64,000 bases of DNA from JBEKUY01 sp049514555. Lineage in GTDB: Bacteria; Acidobacteriota; Terriglobia; Acidiferrales; UBA7541. The stretch spans positions 211,603-275,602 of the forward strand of contig JBEKUY010000004.1 in assembly GCA_049514555.1 (NCBI GenBank), given 5' to 3'. The position numbers and the translations under genes were made by a program. Positions 43,108 through 51,126 of the stretch are shown here, in pieces (position 1 is the first letter of the stretch; every line of letters begins with the position of its first letter). The notes under the pieces were generated by a model. That model searched no databases, had not been told where the DNA came from, and worked only from the letters and a program-made list of their open reading frames with translations.

Positions 43108-45411
43108 ATGTTCGAATTCAAGCTGCGCAGGTTGTATTCGCTAGTCGTTCTCTCTTTCCTGTCTGCTGTCCTGACGGCAAGCGCTCAGCGGACCTCGCCT
43201 CCGGCGGAAGCCGGCCTCAGCATCGAGAAGATCTACGCTGGCCCGGCGCTCTCGTTGCCGCTCGCTCGCGGTGTCGCCTGGAGCCCCGACAGCAAGCTCC
43301 TCTCTTTCCTGCAAACGACGGGCACGCCGCCGAAGACTGACCTGTGGGCGGTTGATCCGTCCCGCCCGCTCGACCCGCCGCGCCTGCTCGTCGATTCCGA
43401 TCGGCTACGCGAGCTCATGCCCCCCTCTCGCCGCCGCGACACCCAGGCCACCGGTCTCGGCCGAGTTGCGCCGACTCGTTATGTGTGGGCGCCGTCGAGC
43501 AAGGCACTGCTCTTCATCGGCGACGATGATCTCTACTGGTACGACCTCGAAACCAGGGCGGCCAGACGCCTCCTCGCGGATCGGCCCGAGGACGAGGCCA
43601 CCGAAATCGCTGACGCCAAGATCTCGCCAAACGAAAAATGGGTGAGCTTCATTCGCGATCACGATCTGTGGCTCGTCGAACTCGCCTCCGGACGCGAATT
43701 GCAGCTCACCCGGAATGGCTCCGAAGACCTGCGCCACGGCGAGCTCGACTGGGTCTACCCTGAAGAGTTGGAACTCCACGAAGCCTATTGGTGGTCTCCG
43801 GACTCCACTGAAATCGCTTTTCTCGAAATGGACGAGCGGCCCGTGACCAAGTATCCGCTCGTGGACTTTCTCACCATCCACGGTGAGACCACCTGGGAGC
43901 CCTATCCCAAGACCGGCGAAGCGAATCCCATCGTGCGCGTGGCCGTGGTCGATGTTCCGTCGAAGGATAGGACCGAGGTCACACCTCGTTGGATGGACAC
44001 CGGCGCCGACACGAACGTTTATCTTGCGCGCGTGAATTGGCTGCCCGACAGCCGGCATCTCGCCATCCAGCGTTTGCCGCGCTCGCAGAAGAGGCTCGAT
44101 CTGCTGCTGGCCGATCCGCAAACAGGAGCCACGCGAATTCTCCTCAGCGAAGACGACCCGCACTGGGTCAACCTGAGCAACGATCTCTACTTCATCCCGG
44201 GCGGCGATACCTTTCTCTGGACAAGCGAATCGGCACGCGTCCCTGGCGCTCCCTTTCCCAATCCGGGCGGCTTCCGGCACCTCTATTTTTACGACCTCAA
44301 CGGCAGACTCCTGGGTCAACTCACGCATGGCGATTGGGAAGTTTCCTCGCTCGACGCCGTGGACGCCGCGCGCGGTTACGTCTATTTCGCGGCCACGGAA
44401 GCCAGCGTGCGCGAACGTCACGTTTACCGCGCCGAACTTGATTCCGGCGAAACCATGCGCCTCACGCTGGACGCCGGCACGCACCGCGCCGTTTTTTCGC
44501 CCGACGCACGCTTTTTCGTGGATACCTTCTCGACCGCCGCGACCCCGCCCGCGCAATACCTGCTTCCCGCCGACTCCGCGCACGTCCTCGCCGCGGCGCG
44601 CCACCTGGCCGGCGGCGCTTCGCTCGCGCTCCCATCGGCGCGCTTGCAGTCGGTCCAGTGGTTTTCCATCCTCGCTGCGGACGGCACCCTTCTGCAGGCG
44701 ATGATGATTCCTCCGGCGAATTTCGATTCGGCAAAGAAATATCCGGTGATTGTCAGGCTCTACGGTGGTCCGCAGGAGCAGCTCGTCGTGGATCGATGGG
44801 GCGGCAGTACGTTCCTCTTCAACCAGCTCCTCGCGCAGAAAGGCTTCCTCGTCTTCACGATCGATAATCGCGGCTCGTCCGGCCGCGGTCACGCCTTTGA
44901 GGCGCCCATTGACCGGCATTTCGGCGAAATCGAGCTTGCCGACCAGCTCGCTGGCGTGGCTTGGCTCAAACGCCAGCCCTATGTGGACGCCTCGCGCATC
45001 GGCGTGTGGGGCTGGAGCTTCGGTGGCTACATGACGCTCACTGCGATGTTTCATGCCGCGGACGTCTTCAAGGCGGGCTTCGCCGGTTCTCCGGTCACCG
45101 ATTGGCGCCAGTACGACACCATCTACACGGAGCGCTACATGGGCACGCCGCAGGAAAACCCCGAGGGGTATAAGAACTCCTCGCCGGTGCACTTCGCCGC
45201 GAACCTGCGCGGGAAGCTGCTCATCGCCGCCGGCACCGGCGACGACAACGTGCACTTCGGCAATACCGTCGAGCTGGCCGAAGCGTTCATCGATGCCGGC
45301 CGCTGCGCCGAAGTCCAGCTCTATCCCGGCCGCGGCCACGGCATCAGCGACCAAGCCGCCGAGTTGCACCTCTTCCGCCGCGTCTTGGAGTTCTTTCTAG
45401 GCAACTTGTGA
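43108..45411 (+). CDS. S9-family prolyl oligopeptidase (DPP-IV-like), exported
   Basis: 767 residues from the ATG at 43108, which has AGGAGGGG close upstream and begins a signal peptide (YSLVVLSFLSAVLTASAQ). The N-terminal part is a DPPIV beta-propeller (YWWSPDSTEIAFLEMDERPV, LDWVYPEEL, the latter carrying the Glu pair that binds the free amino terminus). The C-terminal hydrolase has nucleophile Ser637 in GWSFGGY, an Asp at 712-713 in GTGDDNVHF and His744 in GRGHGIS. The likely role is removing Xaa-Pro dipeptides from peptides in the periplasm or outside. It ends before a strong palindrome and a convergent gene. Confidence 0.93.
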   Translation: MFEFKLRRLYSLVVLSFLSAVLTASAQRTSPPAEAGLSIEKIYAGPALSLPLARGVAWSPDSKLLSFLQTTGTPPKTDLWAVDPSRPLDPPRLLVDSDRLRELMPPSRRRDTQATGLGRVAPTRYVWAPSSKALLFIGDDDLYWYDLETRAARRLLADRPEDEATEIADAKISPNEKWVSFIRDHDLWLVELASGRELQLTRNGSEDLRHGELDWVYPEELELHEAYWWSPDSTEIAFLEMDERPVTKYPLVDFLTIHGETTWEPYPKTGEANPIVRVAVVDVPSKDRTEVTPRWMDTGADTNVYLARVNWLPDSRHLAIQRLPRSQKRLDLLLADPQTGATRILLSEDDPHWVNLSNDLYFIPGGDTFLWTSESARVPGAPFPNPGGFRHLYFYDLNGRLLGQLTHGDWEVSSLDAVDAARGYVYFAATEASVRERHVYRAELDSGETMRLTLDAGTHRAVFSPDARFFVDTFSTAATPPAQYLLPADSAHVLAAARHLAGGASLALPSARLQSVQWFSILAADGTLLQAMMIPPANFDSAKKYPVIVRLYGGPQEQLVVDRWGGSTFLFNQLLAQKGFLVFTIDNRGSSGRGHAFEAPIDRHFGEIELADQLAGVAWLKRQPYVDASRIGVWGWSFGGYMTLTAMFHAADVFKAGFAGSPVTDWRQYDTIYTERYMGTPQENPEGYKNSSPVHFAANLRGKLLIAAGTGDDNVHFGNTVELAEAFIDAGRCAEVQLYPGRGHGISDQAAELHLFRRVLEFFLGNL

Positions 45412-45421
45412 GGGGATGACA

Positions 45422-45449
45422 GTGGGACAGGCATTCCTGCCTGTCCCAC
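45422..45449. terminator. Perfect 12-bp palindrome between convergent genes
   Basis: GTGGGACAGGCA pairs base for base with TGCCTGTCCCAC around a TTCC loop. It sits just after the S9 peptidase stop and before the end of the convergent DUF4139 gene, so it may act as a bidirectional terminator. No long T-run follows on either strand, so it might instead be a dispersed repeat element. Confidence 0.55.
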
Positions 45450-45498
45450 CGCTCGATTCTTGATTCTTCACCAGTCCCCGGTCACTGGCCGCTTCCCC

Positions 45499-47025
45499 CT
45501 ACCATCTTGCGCGAATCCGGTAGCGCAGCACCGATGTTCCGTTCTTTTCGACCGGCACGTTGAACTGCGCCGCCCAGGCGGCCGTCTTGGTGAATTTGTA
45601 GGTTGAGGAAAGCATCTCCCAATCGCCGCCGATCGGTTCGTTCACCTGCACGACGATGGGCGTGTCCTTGTGATTCCGCAGCGTGATCTCGAACTCCATC
45701 TCCCAAACGTGCGTGTCGATCCGCTTGTAGTCCGTCTGCTTTCGTTCGGAAACGACGTCGAAGGCGTTGCCGATATGTATGGTGATGGACTCGTCCTTCG
45801 GCGTGTGGTCGATCCGGTCTTCGCCGGCGAACAGGATTCCGCCCTTCGAGTCCTTCTGATAGACGCGCACGTTTCCCGCCGGCATCGGAATGCCTAGGCC
45901 GGACTTCTCATCGTTCTTGAACTTGTAATAGACCTTTACCGCGTCCTTCAGCGGCGCGCCGGGCGCTTGCGCGCTGTGGTAGTAAAAATTCTGCCCGTCC
46001 ACGATGAAGAGCTTTTCCACCGGCACGCCGCTCCCGTCGAGCAGGCTGATCTGCTTGGTTTCTTTGTCCTCCACCGAAGTCTTACGGCCCAGCGTGTAGA
46101 GGTGATACTCGGAGAAACTCTCCTGCGCGAACTGCGCCGCCTTCGCAGCCGATCTGGCCATGTCCATCATCTCCATCCCGCCGCGCGCGCTTGGTTGAGG
46201 CAGGCGATTCAATTCGCCCGCCACAAGCTGCAGCCGCGCGTTGTGAAACGCCGTGCCGCTGTTGTTCACGACTGTCACCCAGCCGTCCAAGTCGGCGGCC
46301 TTGTCGTCACGCGCCACGGTCAGCACGTAGTCAGCGTTCCAGGAGAGATTGGTCGCCAGGTACGATGCTTCCACTTGCTGGCGCCGCGCGCCCTCGTTCT
46401 CGAGCGACATCACCAGCGTCGGCCGCTCGTAGAGGTTTGCCGGCACCTCCGGGAAGCGGTAGCTCTCCGCGTACAAGCCGGTCACGATATCGTTGCCAAT
46501 TTTCCAGACCGGACCGTTGTTGTCCGCGAGCAATGTGGCTTTGATCTCTTCACGTTTGGTCGTGTTGTTTTCCACGTACGACCGCGTCAGCGTCACCTCG
46601 CGCCCGACATACTTGTGCAGCAGCTTCGCCGGCTCGAGCAGGTCGTACTCGTAGTTTTGCTCGATCACGCCGAGCTTGGCGGGATCGGTCAGCGAACGGA
46701 AATGTACCGTTGCGGGATTCACCGTGGCGGCAATGTCCTCGAACTTGAGCTGGAAGAGTCCCGGGGGCAGAGAGAGTTGCCGCACGTCGCGAACGAGCGC
46801 GATGTTGGAGTTATAGACGGTGACGGCCAAATCCGTCTGGTCGCTGAGCGTCGTAGCCGCGTGCTGGGACGATTTGACGTCGGCGTTCTCTTGCCCACCA
46901 GACGCGCGCCGTGCGGGACCCGCCGCAATCAAGAGTGCGCCCACGAGCACTGCGCCTAAGATCGCCGCTCCAGCGCGCGCCAATACCTGCCGCCGGAGCC
47001 AATTGCTGTCGAGCTTGTTAAGCAT
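45499..47025 (-). CDS. DUF4139 exported protein
   Basis: 508 residues from the ATG at 47025, preceded by GAGGTG at good spacing; a GTG three codons earlier is possible. An N-terminal hydrophobic segment (AGAAILGAVLVGALLIAAG) marks export or anchoring. The DUF4139 signature is in the middle: LSWNADYVLTVARDD, DLDGWVTVVNNSGTAFHNAR and LQLVAGELNRL. Later beta strands (GLGIPMPAGNVRVYQKD) fit the family. The related eukaryotic/bacterial group has no known catalytic role. It lies 90 bp downstream of the anti-sigma gene on the same strand and may belong to the stress unit. Confidence 0.85.
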   Translation of the reverse strand: MLNKLDSNWLRRQVLARAGAAILGAVLVGALLIAAGPARRASGGQENADVKSSQHAATTLSDQTDLAVTVYNSNIALVRDVRQLSLPPGLFQLKFEDIAATVNPATVHFRSLTDPAKLGVIEQNYEYDLLEPAKLLHKYVGREVTLTRSYVENNTTKREEIKATLLADNNGPVWKIGNDIVTGLYAESYRFPEVPANLYERPTLVMSLENEGARRQQVEASYLATNLSWNADYVLTVARDDKAADLDGWVTVVNNSGTAFHNARLQLVAGELNRLPQPSARGGMEMMDMARSAAKAAQFAQESFSEYHLYTLGRKTSVEDKETKQISLLDGSGVPVEKLFIVDGQNFYYHSAQAPGAPLKDAVKVYYKFKNDEKSGLGIPMPAGNVRVYQKDSKGGILFAGEDRIDHTPKDESITIHIGNAFDVVSERKQTDYKRIDTHVWEMEFEITLRNHKDTPIVVQVNEPIGGDWEMLSSTYKFTKTAAWAAQFNVPVEKNGTSVLRYRIRARW

Positions 47026-47114
47026 GTTATTCACCTCATCGCGGAATGGCTTGCTTTCTTAGAACGGCCTGACGGGATTTTCTTGCGCGGCTTTCGAAGC
47101 CCGGACCGCCCCCC

Positions 47115-48548
47115 TCATCTTCCCCCTGACAGCGTCCACGTCTTCCCGCCGTCGCTGGTCGCGTATTGCGTCTTTCCGTTTGTGTCCCAAACCCAGGCGT
47201 GCAGTGCGTCGGTCGCCGTCACGCTGCCCAGGTCGACGTGCCACGGGAACTCGATCTTCGCCCAGTGCTCACCGTCGGTCGTGCGCAAGACTGTTCCGTT
47301 CCGCCCGACGATCCAGCAAACCTGTTCGTTCGAGGCAGCTCCAGCCAGAAGCTGGGGCGTTACGCCGCTCGGTTGCTCTGTCCACGCGGCTCCGCCGTCG
47401 TTTGATTTCTGAATCCCGCCTCCGTCCACGCGCCAGAGGACGCGCCCGCCCGGCGCCGCGATCTCCCAACTTGCATTCCTCGTTCCGGCGCCCGCCGCCT
47501 GCAAACCCGCGTTGTTCTCTTTGAGCGAGTCCAAAGCGACCATTTCGCGGCCTTTCACCGACACGTCCCCCTCGGCCTCTTGCCTCGTCTGCTCCTCGCC
47601 GACGGCGCGCTTCGCCCTATAGTCTTTTCGCAGCCGCGCGCCGCCCACCGTATCGGTATCGGCCAAGGCAGCGGTTACGGCGAGCTTCCTGTCTTCTTGT
47701 TTCTCAGTTTCGGCTGTCACTTCGCTCTTGGCAGGTGACGGCGCCGCAGGGGCCAGCTTCGGCGAGATAAGCCGATCCCCGGAGGTCTTGTTCAACACGC
47801 TCTGCGGCGCTGCGTTGCCGAAGTACGCCTGCGCCCCATCCTCTGTCGGACGCGGCGCTGCAACTCGCGGGAGGGCATGCGCACTTTCCTCCCGTGGAAC
47901 TTCTCTCGAAGCACCTTGGGGTTTTCCTATGAAGCCGCCGACTGTTCGACCTTCGGCCTTTGCCGCAGTCTCTGCCCCACGCGCCGGTCCAGCATCCTTC
48001 AGCGCTGCTCGTGGTTGCGCCGCCGGGGCTGGCGAAACCGCTTCAGGTGCCTTGCTTGGGGTTGTGTTCATCGCGATTTGAACGGGTGCTTGCGCGGACT
48101 GTCGCGTTTCCCGCACTCCAATCCAGATGACGATACCTGCGGCGACTGCTGTCGCCGGCACGAGCCATTGCCAGAGCAGCAGCCTCTTCGGTCGCACCCA
48201 AGTTCGCCCCACTCCATCGGTACGACGGTTCGCTCGCGGAGTCTCCGCCGCCGCACGCGCCGCAACGGCCGCTGCGCCCAGAACCACCTCTTCCTCTTTA
48301 GTCGCCACGGCCTCGCTCGCTTCAACAGAAGCAAGCGCCTGCTGGCAACGCTCGCACGCCACCACGTGTTCCTTGCACGCGGCAGTTTCGCCGGCGGTCA
48401 GTGCGCCCTCGTGGAAGGCGGCCAGGGTCTCAGGGTCTAAACACCCCGTTGGCGCAGCGCCTTCTGCGGCCTCCATTTTTGATGATCCGCGCCGCAGGTG
48501 CCGCGCGAGCACTTGTTCGAACCGCGTCTCGGGATCACGCGGCGGCAT
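47115..48548 (-). CDS. Zinc-finger anti-sigma factor with periplasmic Ycf48-like domain
   Basis: 477 residues with GGAGGGAACC before the ATG. The cytoplasmic N-terminus has HVVACERC (HxxxCxxC), the ZAS motif of anti-sigma factors. A single membrane helix lies at about residues 124-147 (WQWLVPATAVAAGIVIWIGV). A long Ala/Lys/Glu-rich linker follows, and the last 110 residues are beta-propeller-type repeats like Ycf48/BNR: GGIQKSNDGGAAWTEQPSG, GRNGTVLRTTDGEHWAK and QYATSDGGKTWTLSGG. The ECF-like sigma gene lies 51 bp upstream on the same strand, its natural partner. The periplasmic module may sense a signal. Confidence 0.85.
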   Translation of the reverse strand: MPPRDPETRFEQVLARHLRRGSSKMEAAEGAAPTGCLDPETLAAFHEGALTAGETAACKEHVVACERCQQALASVEASEAVATKEEEVVLGAAAVAARAAAETPRANRRTDGVGRTWVRPKRLLLWQWLVPATAVAAGIVIWIGVRETRQSAQAPVQIAMNTTPSKAPEAVSPAPAAQPRAALKDAGPARGAETAAKAEGRTVGGFIGKPQGASREVPREESAHALPRVAAPRPTEDGAQAYFGNAAPQSVLNKTSGDRLISPKLAPAAPSPAKSEVTAETEKQEDRKLAVTAALADTDTVGGARLRKDYRAKRAVGEEQTRQEAEGDVSVKGREMVALDSLKENNAGLQAAGAGTRNASWEIAAPGGRVLWRVDGGGIQKSNDGGAAWTEQPSGVTPQLLAGAASNEQVCWIVGRNGTVLRTTDGEHWAKIEFPWHVDLGSVTATDALHAWVWDTNGKTQYATSDGGKTWTLSGGR

Positions 48549-48599
48549 GGTTCCCTCCTTCCTTAGAACGAGTGAGCCTTCCGTTCTTGCGAAAAACTG

Positions 48600-49589
48600 T
48601 CATGAGCGCTGCTCTCCCGGATTCGCTTTCGATGGCTGGGACTTCTGGAGCGCCTCGCGCAGATCGAAGGGCCAATCTTCGACCGCGTACTCAAAACACA
48701 GTTCAATCTGCGCATCGCTGAGACCGGGCTGCCCGTCTGTACCGGTGACAGCGCCGGCACCGGCCCGCAACAATTCCTCCACCTTGCCTCGCAGCTCCCG
48801 CCGAATGCGCTCGAGATTCCGCGAAGCCGTTGCCTCATGCTCGCCAAGATGCCAGCCGATTTGCGCGAGCGTCCAGCCTTCGGCGTAGTAGAACGAGAGC
48901 CGTGCGCGATCCCGGGCATCCAGCTTCGAGAGCGCTCCATCGAGCGCCTTGCGAAGAAGCGTCAGATAGCGCTGGCGGTCGGGATCGGCCGGCGGATCGG
49001 CATGGCTGCAAACAAGAGGCGTTGCCTGATCTTCGTTCTCCCCATCATTCAAGGATTCGAGCCGCCTCGCCGCTCTCACTCTGTCCACGTGGCGCTGGGC
49101 CAACACAGCGCGCAGCCACGTCTCGAGTTTGCTGCGCCCGTGGAAGTAGGAGAAGAGCGACCGGCGTTCCGTCCGGCTGCCCGCGCCGTACAGGTCGGCA
49201 TACAGTGAATCCGCTAACTCGCGCGCTCTCGGATCGTCCGCCCCAAGGCCCGTGATCGCCCCGGCAGCCGCGTACAGGCAGCCTCGATAGGTGCGGAAAA
49301 ACTGTTCCCAGGCCGCTTCGCAGCCGTCGGCACAGGCGCACGCAAGCGCCAGGTCTTCTACGCGCAGGCTGCGGAGATAGGCTTCAATCTCATTCCCGGC
49401 GTGTGTGCGGCCGGAGAAACGGTGCCGGACACTGCCTTCCAGCGATTGGATGAACCTCTCCTTCGATAGGTCCCACCTCCCGGCTTGCGAATCTGCATAA
49501 AGCTGTTCGACGAGGGCCTCTGCGGCCTCCGCCCAAGGCGTTAGGGCCTTGCACTCTCTCTCCGCCGCCTTGATTTCCCCTGGTTGCAC
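48600..49589 (-). CDS. ECF-like RNA polymerase sigma factor with N- and C-terminal extensions
   Basis: 329 residues, longer than a typical ECF sigma (about 170-200). Region 2 is at roughly 85-170 (AWEQFFRTYRGCLYAAAG, SYFHGRSKLETWLRAVLAQRHVDRVRAARR) and region 4 at roughly 205-265 (LDARDRARLSFYYAEGW, TLAQIGWHLGEHEATASRNLERIRREL), with the helix-turn-helix. About 80 residues precede region 2 and about 60 follow region 4; neither is familiar. It starts from GTG with a weak ribosome site. The next gene is its likely anti-sigma. No target promoter can be defined from one window. Confidence 0.82.
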   Translation of the reverse strand: MQPGEIKAAERECKALTPWAEAAEALVEQLYADSQAGRWDLSKERFIQSLEGSVRHRFSGRTHAGNEIEAYLRSLRVEDLALACACADGCEAAWEQFFRTYRGCLYAAAGAITGLGADDPRARELADSLYADLYGAGSRTERRSLFSYFHGRSKLETWLRAVLAQRHVDRVRAARRLESLNDGENEDQATPLVCSHADPPADPDRQRYLTLLRKALDGALSKLDARDRARLSFYYAEGWTLAQIGWHLGEHEATASRNLERIRRELRGKVEELLRAGAGAVTGTDGQPGLSDAQIELCFEYAVEDWPFDLREALQKSQPSKANPGEQRS

Positions 49590-49922
49590 GGTTGCCCGCT
49601 GCCTCCGCCTGTGCTGCGCTAAGAATACTCCCCCTTTTGCCTAAGGTGTCTTCGAAGGTGCGCTCGCCTTTATCGGCGTCTTGCGTTATCTTAAGAGTGT
49701 GGGGGTTCCGAGGTTCCGGCGCTCATTGCCGGCACCGTTTTTCAGGGGAGTTGCGGGTTTCGCGCCCCTGGTACGAAAGTCCTATTCGCCGTATCCGCGC
49801 TTCCCAGTACGCTGGTACCGAATCCCAAGACTTCCCTCGCGGCAACTAGCGACGTGGGGGCGCTAGAATGAGTTTCGGAAAACCTGTGGGCCCCGGCGAG
49901 AATCTCATAGGGCGGTAATCTT
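49590..49922. other. Divergent intergenic region between sigma factor and TonB genes
   Basis: 333 bp between the two divergent starts. It must hold promoters for both units; a site for the sigma factor's own regulon would be expected here, but I cannot point to one. No coding frame is supported. Confidence 0.4.
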
Positions 49923-51110
49923 ATGACCACCACTCTTCTCGAACCCCAGCAGGAACGTTCCCTGACGGGCATCGGTCTTCATCCCAGCCGCCGGCATGGT
50001 GCTGATTCGGAAGCCTGGAAGCGCTCCATGGGAACGAAACCCATACCGGCCCGTCTGGCCATGCTCAATGACTCGAACCCGCGCATGGGAGCGATGAGCA
50101 CTAGCGCCGCCGTCCAAGTGGCTATTCTCATCTTCATTCTCTCTTTGCCCTTCTTCTTCCCCGAACGGATCAGGATGACTCTGCGTTACGACATCATGCC
50201 ACTTCTCTCGACCCTGGAAACCCAGGTGCTCCTGCCGCCCCCGCCTCCCCCGCCGCCCAAGTTGAGGCCCCGGATCGAGAGGCCGAAGCCGATTGAACAG
50301 CCAGTCGAACCCCCCAAGGTCGCCAAACTGGTTGCTCCGAAGCTTGTCCCGCCTTTGCCTCCCAAGCCGAAGAGCGTCAACGTCAACACGCCGGATCTCA
50401 AGCCTGTCCTTGAGGCTGCCAAGATCGACGTGAAGGCCCCCGAGCCCAAGCGCCCGCGGGATGAAGTCAAGACCGGCAGTCTTGGTACCACCGGCAGCGC
50501 CGCTCCTGCTACCGTCAGGCTCCCGGTCAACAAGGTGCAGACCGGCGGTTTCGGCGACCCGAACGGAATCTCAGGCCCTGGTGACCCCTCGAAGGGCGCC
50601 AACATAAACCGCAAGGGTTCTCCGGCCCTGCCGATTGGGCCGGGTTATGGCAACGGAACCGGCGGCGCGAGCGGCGTTCGCGGCACCGTCGCCAGCACCG
50701 GTTTCGGCAATGGTGTCGCCATTCCTCCCCCCGCCGGTGGTGGCGGCAAGCATGGTGCCGTGCAGACCTCCGGCTTCGCCAACGCGGCTGAGGTCCCGGT
50801 GGAAGCCCCCAAGAAGAAGGCGGTATCGAGCGAAGAGGTGACCACTGCTGTCGTCATTCTTGACAAGCCACAGCCTGTTTACACGGAGGAGGGGCGTAGG
50901 CTTAGAATAGAGGGAGACGTCGTTCTGGACGTCGTCTTCTTGGCCTCGGGGCAGGTGCAGGTGAATCGGATCGTAGGCGGGCTCGGTCATGGCCTGGATG
51001 ATTCGGCCATCCGCGCTGCCCGCGAGATCAAGTTCCGTCCAGCAAAGCATGAAAGCCAGCCCGTGGACTTTCCTGCGCGTCTGCGGATCGAATTCCGCCT
51101 GGCGTACTAA
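49923..51110 (+). CDS. TonB-family energy transducer
   Basis: 395 residues. A cytoplasmic N-terminal tail of about 58 residues precedes a membrane helix (VQVAILIFILSLPFFFP). Next is a proline-rich spacer (LPPPPPPPPKLRPRIERPKP and further PP/KP runs) that spans the periplasm, then a Gly-rich linker, and the TonB C-terminal domain: QPVYTEEGRRLRIEGDVVLD, VNRIVGGLGHGLDDSAIRAA and KFRPAKHESQPVDFPARLRI. It couples inner-membrane proton force to outer-membrane transporters. No exbB or exbD is adjacent. The M48 protease gene begins 17 bp after its stop, so they are co-expressed. Confidence 0.88.
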   Translation: MTTTLLEPQQERSLTGIGLHPSRRHGADSEAWKRSMGTKPIPARLAMLNDSNPRMGAMSTSAAVQVAILIFILSLPFFFPERIRMTLRYDIMPLLSTLETQVLLPPPPPPPPKLRPRIERPKPIEQPVEPPKVAKLVAPKLVPPLPPKPKSVNVNTPDLKPVLEAAKIDVKAPEPKRPRDEVKTGSLGTTGSAAPATVRLPVNKVQTGGFGDPNGISGPGDPSKGANINRKGSPALPIGPGYGNGTGGASGVRGTVASTGFGNGVAIPPPAGGGGKHGAVQTSGFANAAEVPVEAPKKKAVSSEEVTTAVVILDKPQPVYTEEGRRLRIEGDVVLDVVFLASGQVQVNRIVGGLGHGLDDSAIRAAREIKFRPAKHESQPVDFPARLRIEFRLAY

Positions 51111-51126
51111 CTTGGGGGCATCCAAT

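Noticed and set aside
43405..45369. Open frame of about 650 codons opposite the S9 peptidase
   Set aside because: The sense gene has a complete catalytic triad and signal peptide; the antisense product shows no family feature.
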